Shown here piece after piece: positions 57,637 through 64,000 of a stretch of 64,000 nt of DNA. The position numbers and the translations under genes are program-made. The stretch covers positions 124,001-188,000 of the forward strand of contig WGMB01000017.1 in NCBI GenBank assembly GCA_016125275.1, in the 5' to 3' direction. The notes below the pieces were generated by a model. That model had not been told where the DNA came from, did not search any database, and saw nothing but the letters and a program-made list of their open reading frames with translations. The first letter of the stretch is position 1. The number at the start of each line of letters is the position of its first letter. Source of the stretch: Acidobacteriota bacterium (lineage in GTDB: Bacteria; Acidobacteriota; Terriglobia; Bryobacterales; UBA6623).

Positions 57637-58956
57637 TCAGTCCGGACTCTCGCCGGACCGTCCTTTCTTGACGGCGTACATCGAGCTGTCGGCGCTGCGG
57701 AACAACTCCTCATCGTTTTCGCCGTCCTCGGGAAAGATTGCGATCCCGATGCTGGGAATGATCTGCAGCGTCCGTCCGTGCACGTCGTAGCCGCGGCTGA
57801 GGATCTCCAGGAGCTTCCCCGCGACCATGGCGGCGTCCTCGGCGCGCGCGACATCCTCAAGCAGGACCACGAACTCATCGCCTCCCAAGCGCCCCACGGT
57901 GTCCGAAGCTCGAATCGACGCCTTCAACCGCACCGCCACCTCCCTGAGCAAGTCGTCGCCGGTGATGTGGCCAAAGGTGTCGTTGACGTCCTTGAATTTG
58001 TCCATGTCCAGCAGCAGCAAGGCCAACCGCCCCTGCCTGCGTCGCGCCCGCGCCAGAGCCCCTTGGAGCCGATCCTGGAACAGCGCGCGATTGGGCAGGT
58101 CGGTGAGCTGGTCGTGCTGCGCCAAGTACTGCAATCGGTCATGCGTCCGCTTCCGCTCCACGGCCGCGGCCACTTGCAGGGACACGAACTGCAGCAGCTC
58201 CTTATCGTCCTCGCTGTAGTAGGCGTCCGGCGCATCCGCCTGCAGGGCCAACGCACCGATCACGCCGCCCGGCGTCTCCAGGGGGACCGCCAGTCGGTTG
58301 CGGCGGTCCGGCGTGCACTCCCCGGATGGGGACGAAGGCAGGGACCTCCCGGTACGGATTACCGTCTCGACCAGCAGGCCGAGCTCCGCCGAAGGCTCCC
58401 GGTCGGCTGAGTGCCTCCGGTGGGCGCGGTAGGCAAAGGTCAGCTCATCGCTCGCCGGATTGAGTAAGGCCACAGTAAAGTCGTCCGCCGGCAACAACGA
58501 CCGCACGATGCCGTGGATGCACTGGAACAGCGCCGGCAGGTTCTCCGCTGCGTTGGCCGCTTCGGAGATGGCGTACATCGCCGTCTGCTTGGACTCAGAG
58601 CGTTTCCGTTCGGTGATGTCCCGAGCCACGGCCACGCGCAGGGCGTCCGCTTCGGACCAGCGAGCCGACCAGAGAATGTTTGCGACCGTCCCGTCCTTGC
58701 GGATGTAGCGGTTCTCGAAGTGCAGCATCCGCCGGCCGCCGACGATCTCGCTGACCGCGTCCAGCGTCTTGGCGCGGTCCTCGGGATGGACGAAGCCGAT
58801 CACCGGCTTGCCGATCATCTCCTCGGGCGCGTAGCCGAAGATGTCTCGTCCGGCGGCGCTCACGAAGACGAAACGCCCTTCGCGGCTGACCACACAGACC
58901 GCATCCAGCAGCAAGTCCATGAAGTTGCTTGGAGGTGCGTAGCTCTTCTCTTCCAT
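57637..58956 (-). CDS. PAS-GAF-GGDEF diguanylate cyclase
   Basis: 439-aa soluble signalling protein. Start ATG 58956. PAS (residues about 15-115: VVSREGRFVFVSAAGRDIFGY in sequence, FENRYIRKDGTVANI), GAF (about 130-275: ALFQCIHGIVRSLLP, RNRLAVPLETPGGVIGALALQ) and GGDEF with intact active site G358-F362 (RLGGDEFVVLL) and DMDKFKDVNDTFGH. No EAL domain. The RXXD inhibition site is not evident. It converges on the BtuB-like gene (4 bases) and lies downstream of the mannonate dehydratase-like gene on the same strand. Confidence 0.92.
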   Translation of the reverse strand: MEEKSYAPPSNFMDLLLDAVCVVSREGRFVFVSAAGRDIFGYAPEEMIGKPVIGFVHPEDRAKTLDAVSEIVGGRRMLHFENRYIRKDGTVANILWSARWSEADALRVAVARDITERKRSESKQTAMYAISEAANAAENLPALFQCIHGIVRSLLPADDFTVALLNPASDELTFAYRAHRRHSADREPSAELGLLVETVIRTGRSLPSSPSGECTPDRRNRLAVPLETPGGVIGALALQADAPDAYYSEDDKELLQFVSLQVAAAVERKRTHDRLQYLAQHDQLTDLPNRALFQDRLQGALARARRRQGRLALLLLDMDKFKDVNDTFGHITGDDLLREVAVRLKASIRASDTVGRLGGDEFVVLLEDVARAEDAAMVAGKLLEILSRGYDVHGRTLQIIPSIGIAIFPEDGENDEELFRSADSSMYAVKKGRSGESPD

Positions 58957-59039
58957 GGGCCTCTCGAACCATTTGAAGTCCCGACCCACGGGTGCGCCCC
59001 CCAACGCCGCCCGTCCGCGAATCTGCGGCAAAGCCTTGC

Positions 59040-60131
59040 TCAGGCTCTGCCCCTCTCCTCCTTGGCCATGTCGTACAACGCCCGGATGTAGCCCAGGCTG
59101 AACGCCCAACCCGTCTTGGCGTCGCCCACCATCTGCGGCACGTGATCCGCGATCAGGATACCGCGAAAATCGACGTCCACCAGCGTCCGCATCAACTGCT
59201 TCATGTCGGTATAGCCGTCGTCGACGTAAGTTTCCACGAAGTCCGGAATCGGTCCGGTCACGTTGCGGAAGTGGATCTTCCACAATTTGTCCATCTTCGA
59301 GAACTCCCGCACGGCGTCCAGCACGTTCGCGCCGGTGTGCGCGCCGCCTTCCATCCAGGTGCCGCAGCACAAGCAGGCGCCGACGTTGGGGCTGTCGGCA
59401 ATCTCGAACGCCCGCTTGTAGCCGGCCAACGTGCCGAACATGTGGCGCGGCACGCCGCCGAGCTCCGGCACGGGCGGGTCGTCAGGGTGCACGCCGATGC
59501 GCACGCCGACCTCTTCGGCAACCGGAGCGACCTTCTTGATGAAGTACGCCCAGTTGTCCCACAACTCGTCCTGAGTGAACTTGCGGCCGTGGCTCAAGGG
59601 AGCCTCGAAAACCTCGCCGGCCCAGTAGCCCTTGGCATCAGCCAGGTGGAAGGCCCGCGCCGGCGCCCCGCCCCGCGTCGTTTCGCGCTCGGAGCTCCAA
59701 ATGCCGTTGCCCATGTGGGCATAAGTCGTGTAGTGGATGCCGGCCCGTCCCAGGTTGCGGAGGTAGCGTTTGTACTCCTCGATCTTGGCGTCGCGGCCGG
59801 GCAGGCCCAGCGTCACCTCCGGCATGTTGTGCACGCTCGTGTCGCCCATGTTGGCGATCTTCAGCCCGGCGGCCTCCACGCGGTCCTTGTGCCCCTGAAA
59901 GTACTCGTACGACGTATTGCGGCCGCCGATCGAAACGTACTCCACGCCAATCTGCTTGGCGAACGTCAGATAGTCGTCGTCGTAGGTATTCGGCAGCTGC
60001 AAGGAGATCTTGATGCCGGGCCCCCAGGGAGGCGTCTTCGAAGCCGGCGCGGCCGAAGACCTCCGGGCGGCGGGAAAGGCGGCTGCGCCGGCGAGGGCGA
60101 AGCGGGCGAGATCACGGCGGGTCAGGGACAT
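59040..60131 (-). CDS. Mannonate dehydratase-like TIM-barrel protein, Tat-exported
   Basis: 363 aa. Start ATG 60131 with AGGAGG seven bases before it and a twin-arginine signal (LTRRDLARFALAGAAAF). The barrel follows UxuA: VRIGVHPDDPPVPELGG, CLCCGTWMEGG, KIHFRNVTGP, and ADHVPQMVGDAKTGWAFSLGYIRALY in sequence. UxuA removes water from D-mannonate in uronate breakdown and is normally cytoplasmic. The Tat signal makes this a periplasmic paralogue, common in acidobacteria and planctomycetes, whose substrate may differ. The His and Cys ligands of the metal site appear present, so an enzyme is likely. Confidence 0.87.
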   Translation of the reverse strand: MSLTRRDLARFALAGAAAFPAARRSSAAPASKTPPWGPGIKISLQLPNTYDDDYLTFAKQIGVEYVSIGGRNTSYEYFQGHKDRVEAAGLKIANMGDTSVHNMPEVTLGLPGRDAKIEEYKRYLRNLGRAGIHYTTYAHMGNGIWSSERETTRGGAPARAFHLADAKGYWAGEVFEAPLSHGRKFTQDELWDNWAYFIKKVAPVAEEVGVRIGVHPDDPPVPELGGVPRHMFGTLAGYKRAFEIADSPNVGACLCCGTWMEGGAHTGANVLDAVREFSKMDKLWKIHFRNVTGPIPDFVETYVDDGYTDMKQLMRTLVDVDFRGILIADHVPQMVGDAKTGWAFSLGYIRALYDMAKEERGRA

Positions 60132-60291
60132 GAACGAACCTCCTGCGAGCGTCGGCAATTATGGCACGCCGGCCCACCGCCGCTCCACACCATTGCGCCC
60201 CTGAAAGGCAAAACCCACGCGGGCCCTGAGGACCGCGCGGGCGTTGCCGAAAACAGCGGAGAGGGCCCGGCCGCGCCGAGCCCTTCCGACC

Positions 60292-63200
60292 CTAGAAGTG
60301 CAGGCGCAGCGTGTACTGCACTTCGCGGCCGTAGTTGGCCTGTCCTACCGACTGGCCGAACTGCGAGTTGGTGACCGTCACGTTCGGGTTCGGATGCATC
60401 AGCGAGTTCGTCAGGTTGTAAGCCTCCAGGCGGAGCTCCAGGCGGTAACGCTCGTTCACCTGGAAGTTCTTCGCCAGAGTCGCGTCCCAGTCCCAGTACA
60501 TGGGGCCGGTCAGCCCGGAGTACTGCCACGGGTTGGTGCGCGGCGTGTACGGCGTGGCGACCTTGAACACCGACGTATCGAACCACTGCGCCGGAGTCGG
60601 GTTGTCGATCACCGGATCGCCGGAGACGTCCAATTGTCCGAACCGCAGGAACTGCCCCGAGTTCCAGCGATAGATGTGGCTGGTGGACCAACCGCCGAGG
60701 ATGGCGTCGACCACCGGGTGGGCGTTTTGCAGGAACCGCTTGCCCTTGCCGACCGGCAACTCGTAGACGCCGCCGATGCTGATCCGCTGCCGCGGATTGT
60801 TGCTGGTGATCAGCGTCTTGTTGTCGTTGTACTGGTCGATGTCGTTGAAGTACGCATCGGTCTTCTCGTAGGCGTAGTTATAGGCGATGGTGAACGTGTA
60901 GCCCTGGCTGAAGGCGCGCTCGGCCTTGAACTGCAACGCCTGGTAGCGGTTGCGGAAACCGCTGGCGAAGTCGATGTTCAGGTCGCCGTACTGCGGGTAG
61001 GGCCGCAACAACTGCCGCACCGTCACCGTCTGCTGGTTGCGCAACTGGCCCGGGAAGGTGTCCGCCGTCATCACGCCGTAGAACGGATTGGCCACGGTCT
61101 TGTCCACGGCCGCGCCGGCGCTGTAGATGATGTTCGGATCCACCAGGTTCTGGTTCACGACCGAACCGGCGCCGCCCCAGATGCTCGGGTTGGGCGCGTT
61201 TTGACCGATGTTGACGAAGTAGGTCAGGTCCGCGACGACCCCCATCGGCAACTGCCGTTGCACGCTGAAGTTGAACCGGTCGTTGAGGCCGACCTTCATG
61301 TTCTGCTGGAACCACGCCGCCGACTGGCCCAGGTTCTCGTACCGGCCGCGGCTCTTGCCCGCCACCGGAATGAGCGAATTCACGCCCGCCGGGAACGGGT
61401 CCGACAGCGAAGCCTGCGGTACGCCCTGCTGCACGGGCAGCGGATTGCTGACCGCCGTGTAGCCGTCGGCCGGAATGTACCAGCTCGAGCCGATGGCGTT
61501 GACCATGGGCACCGCGTAGCGGGCGTAGCCGATGCGCAGCGCCATCTGGTCCGAGAGCCGGACGGCGATGCCGACGCGGGGCAGGAACAGGTTCTTCTGC
61601 GCCTTGTAGAGGTTGCGGTTGTCGGAATCGGTGAAGACCCAGGCGCCGTTGAAGGTCGGATTCGCGCCCAACGCCAACGCCTGATCGGGCAGGGTGACTC
61701 CTTGCAGCTCGCTGATCGGGCTGGACAGGTCGAGGAACCGCGACATCTTGTCGTCTCGCTCTGTCGGAGCCGTCTCGTACTCATACCGCAAGCCCAAGTT
61801 CAGCGTCACCCGCCGGCTGAGCTTGATGTCGTCCTGCACGAAGACGGCGTACTGGTCGCGAATGATGTCCTGCACCGGGTTGGAACGGGCGTAGGAGTTG
61901 TTGCCGATCACGCCGAGCAGGGAGGACGCCCAGGCGTCGCCCGACAGGTTCGTGTTCGGGTTGAGGAACGTGTTCGCCGTGTCGTTGGGCGAAAAGATGA
62001 ACTGCATCAGGTTCGGCGTCGTGCTGGCGCCCCAGGAGTGCCGGAAAGCGCCGCCGTACTTCATCTGGTGCTTGCCGAGGTACTTGGAGATCGAGCCCTG
62101 GAAGGAGGTCTTTCGCGGACGGTAGAACCAGGTGCTGCTCTTGCCGAAGGTTCCCTTGCCGGAAACGTTCATGTTCGGGTAGTAGATCGCCGGGATGTCC
62201 TGGGTGTAGCTCTTGTACCACTCGTTGCCGCCCCACAGGCGCTGCAACCCCTCCTCGCCGACCTTCGCCCACTCGGAGTTGTAGTCGTCCTCGAGGTAGC
62301 TGGTGGAGAAGCGGAAGTTCACCACCGTGGTGGCGTTCATCGTCCAAACGATGTCGGCCGCCGCGTTGACCGAGTCCATCAGGCCGCCGTTGTCCGACGG
62401 CACCGCCGGCGAGTCGGCGTAGCGCTCGTTGTCCAAGCGCGTGTTGAACATGCTGTAGCGGAAGTAGGTCTTGAGCTTGTCGGAGATGTTCCAGTCGGTG
62501 CGGCTGGAGATGTTCCAGTACTTCTGCCACCAGGGGTAGGTGAGCTTGAAGTTGTTCGCCCGGGTGATGTTGTCGCCCGCGTTGTTGGGCTGCCACACGT
62601 CGCTCATGAACATGCTGGCGGTCGGATCGATGCGCGAGCCCGGAATGGTGTTGTTCGGGAACGGGTCGCGGCTGGACGTGTTGGCCGCCGCGTTGAACTG
62701 CGTGGTGAGCGGGTCGTAGATGGTCCGCAGGCCGCCCAGCGTATTGAAGGTGTCGGAGAAGTCGCCGTTCCGCTCCAGGTCGGTCGGCAGCGTATTCACG
62801 CGCTGCCGCGGCTGGGTGTTCTTCCAGCCCTCGTAGGAGAAGAACGTAAACAGGCGATTCTTGATGATCGGGCCGCCCACGGTGCCGCCCCAAACGTGGT
62901 TGCGCACGACGTTCTCACTGCGCGTGTAACGGTTCGAGAGAGCGTTCAGCGCCGGGTTGCGCCCGAAGTAGTAAGCCGTGCCGTGGACTTCGTTGGTGCC
63001 GGACTTGATCGACAGGCTCATCGTGCCGCCCGCGCTGAAGCCGAACTCGGCGTCCACGCTGTTCTGCTCGACGGTCACTTCCTGGACCGCGTCCATCGGC
63101 GGAGCGTAGGAGCCGCGTGAGTCGACGCCGATCGGGGCGCCGTCGAGCAGCAGCTCGTTCTTGCCGCCCGTGCTGCCGCCGATATCGACGCCGGTGGACG

Positions 63201-63750
63201 ACTGCATGAAGAACGGATTGCGGTGCGCCACGTCGGAATAGCGATTCACAACGGCCGGATTCAGCAGCGTCAACGTGAACGGGTTGCGCGCCAGAACCGG
63301 CAGATCGGCCAGCATGCGGCTGGTCACGGTCTGGGCCATCGTGGTGGTGTTGAACTCCACTTGCACGGGGTTCTCTTCCACCGTGATCGATTCCGTGACG
63401 TCGCCCAGCGTCAACACGGCGTTCACCGTGATGTCGCCGCGGGTCAGCACGGTCACGTTCTCCTGCACGAAGCGGTTGAACCCAGCCGCTTCGACGATCA
63501 CTTGGTAGGAGCCCGGCTCGACGAAGTCGATACGGTAGTTGCCGTAGGCGTCGCTCTCGCGCGAGACATCAATGCCGGTGTTGATGTTGCGGAGCGTGAT
63601 CTGCGCGCCGGGGATGGCGGCGGCCGTCGGGTCCGTGATGGACCCTTGCACCCTGCCTCGATAGTCCTGAGCTCTAGTGTCAATAGGAACGACAAACAGC
63701 AGGCTGAACACAAGAAGACTCAGGGATGTCCAGTGGACATAGCGATACAT
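60292..63750 (-). CDS. Oar-like TonB-dependent receptor with carboxypeptidase-regulatory domain
   Basis: 1152-aa outer-membrane protein typical of acidobacteria. ATG 63750 has GGAG seven bases before it. A signal helix (LSLLVFSLLFVVPIDTRA) is followed by the regulatory-like domain (RVQGSITDPTAAAIPGAQITL, YGNYRIDFVEPGSYQVIVEA in sequence), a plug-like region (NELLLDGAPI, MDAVQEVTVEQNSVDAEFGF) and a long barrel that ends QYTLRLHF. It binds or imports large glycans or peptides in most models; the ligand is unknown. It stands alone. The 250 bases upstream hold no gene but show repeats (63837-63909). Confidence 0.94.
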   Translation of the reverse strand: MYRYVHWTSLSLLVFSLLFVVPIDTRAQDYRGRVQGSITDPTAAAIPGAQITLRNINTGIDVSRESDAYGNYRIDFVEPGSYQVIVEAAGFNRFVQENVTVLTRGDITVNAVLTLGDVTESITVEENPVQVEFNTTTMAQTVTSRMLADLPVLARNPFTLTLLNPAVVNRYSDVAHRNPFFMQSSTGVDIGGSTGGKNELLLDGAPIGVDSRGSYAPPMDAVQEVTVEQNSVDAEFGFSAGGTMSLSIKSGTNEVHGTAYYFGRNPALNALSNRYTRSENVVRNHVWGGTVGGPIIKNRLFTFFSYEGWKNTQPRQRVNTLPTDLERNGDFSDTFNTLGGLRTIYDPLTTQFNAAANTSSRDPFPNNTIPGSRIDPTASMFMSDVWQPNNAGDNITRANNFKLTYPWWQKYWNISSRTDWNISDKLKTYFRYSMFNTRLDNERYADSPAVPSDNGGLMDSVNAAADIVWTMNATTVVNFRFSTSYLEDDYNSEWAKVGEEGLQRLWGGNEWYKSYTQDIPAIYYPNMNVSGKGTFGKSSTWFYRPRKTSFQGSISKYLGKHQMKYGGAFRHSWGASTTPNLMQFIFSPNDTANTFLNPNTNLSGDAWASSLLGVIGNNSYARSNPVQDIIRDQYAVFVQDDIKLSRRVTLNLGLRYEYETAPTERDDKMSRFLDLSSPISELQGVTLPDQALALGANPTFNGAWVFTDSDNRNLYKAQKNLFLPRVGIAVRLSDQMALRIGYARYAVPMVNAIGSSWYIPADGYTAVSNPLPVQQGVPQASLSDPFPAGVNSLIPVAGKSRGRYENLGQSAAWFQQNMKVGLNDRFNFSVQRQLPMGVVADLTYFVNIGQNAPNPSIWGGAGSVVNQNLVDPNIIYSAGAAVDKTVANPFYGVMTADTFPGQLRNQQTVTVRQLLRPYPQYGDLNIDFASGFRNRYQALQFKAERAFSQGYTFTIAYNYAYEKTDAYFNDIDQYNDNKTLITSNNPRQRISIGGVYELPVGKGKRFLQNAHPVVDAILGGWSTSHIYRWNSGQFLRFGQLDVSGDPVIDNPTPAQWFDTSVFKVATPYTPRTNPWQYSGLTGPMYWDWDATLAKNFQVNERYRLELRLEAYNLTNSLMHPNPNVTVTNSQFGQSVGQANYGREVQYTLRLHF

Positions 63751-63836
63751 CTCTCTCTCCTTTGAACCCTTCTCGAGCACGGAAGGGAGCGCGTTTTGTT
63801 GTGATCTGACCCGATATGCGACAGCAGCTCCTAGCC

Positions 63837-63909
63837 CTGCATGCCAATTCTGCATGCGGGTTGCGAGCGTGGGCGCTAGGGTGAGCGGCGTTGATCGATC
63901 GATCCAACG
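63837..63909. promoter_or_regulatory. Repeats upstream of the Oar-like receptor
   Basis: Two direct copies of CTGCATGC (63837-63844, 63850-63857), each containing the palindrome GCATGC, are five bases apart. Further upstream, CGTTG, a GATCGATCGATC-like core and CAACG form a dyad at 63889-63909. Both lie about 85-160 bases before the start of the receptor gene, where an operator would be expected. No good -35/-10 pair was found. Confidence 0.4.
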
Positions 63910-64000
63910 CCAATTCGGCCCGCCGGGGGGCTTATCGCGGGGCCTTCAAGAGCCGTCCGACCCTGCCCCAGGGTAAATGATTTGCAGATGTAACGCAATC

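Noticed and set aside
60200-60290. Hairpin-like GC-rich stretch between the mannonate dehydratase-like and receptor genes
   Set aside because: Arms pair only with mismatches and no T-tract follows, so it cannot be separated from background GC content.
60244-63120. 958-aa plus-strand frame
   Set aside because: Antisense of the Oar-like receptor; Val/Arg/His-rich, no motif.

Overview
The window looks like a chromosomal segment of a high-GC acidobacterium, most likely from the Solibacteres/Bryobacterales side. The lineage call is an inference from gene content: two VWFA-related proteins of the acidobacterial type next to a small partner gene, a large Oar-like TonB-dependent receptor with an N-terminal carboxypeptidase-regulatory domain, DUF1501 and DUF1549/DUF1553 proteins, Tat-exported sulfatases and sugar isomerases, and an alternative complex III (ACIII) operon joined to a caa3 oxidase. 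I saw no rRNA, tRNA, CRISPR array, insertion sequence or prophage.

Layout. 1-4 kb: the 5' part of a topoisomerase III gene that runs in frame into a RecQ helicase, a small unknown gene, and polyphosphate kinase 2. 3.8-8.1 kb: a three-gene VWA operon, divergent from CTP synthase (pyrG). 8.4-21.3 kb: a 12-gene minus-strand respiratory operon, actA-B-C-D-E-F, a small membrane gene, sco, then cytochrome c oxidase subunits II, I, III and IV. Many of its genes overlap by a few bases, and it ends at a bidirectional terminator. 21.4-30.7 kb: an FtsX-like permease, a degenerate HupE/UreJ-like protein, a frameshifted CE15-type esterase, a stand-alone receiver, a DUF1501-DUF1549 pair, a NYN-cold-shock protein and an FkbM-like protein. 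30.8-34.0 kb: glucose-6-phosphate isomerase and glucose-6-phosphate dehydrogenase. 34.0-38.5 kb: two sulfatases, a cupin and a lipoprotein hydrolase. 38.5-41.3 kb: a MoxR-type ATPase coupled to a 642-aa protein of unknown function. 41.4-48.9 kb: a strong sigma-70 promoter and long leader before comF, an HNH nuclease, a VOC protein, a GGDEF-EAL protein, an SMC-like ATPase, a methyltransferase and small membrane proteins. 49-60 kb: a GMC oxidoreductase with a cysteine cluster, a PdxA2/DUF1537 pair, a MauE-thioredoxin fusion, an ABC-2 permease, a BtuB-like receptor, a PAS-GAF-GGDEF protein and a mannonate dehydratase-like protein. 60.3-63.8 kb: the Oar-like receptor.

How the genes work together. 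The respiratory operon encodes a full quinol-to-oxygen route: ACIII oxidises quinol and passes electrons to the cytochrome c domain fused to oxidase subunit II, and Sco loads the CuA site. The oxidase carries the A2-type YSHP motif in place of the usual glutamate. pgi and zwf feed the oxidative pentose phosphate pathway. The sulfatases, CE15 esterase, uronate-type isomerase and outer-membrane receptors suggest a polysaccharide-degrading lifestyle.

Best candidates for something new are the TopIII-RecQ single polypeptide at the left edge, the MoxR plus unknown 642-aa protein module, the promoter with a structured leader ahead of comF, and several intergenic dyads.
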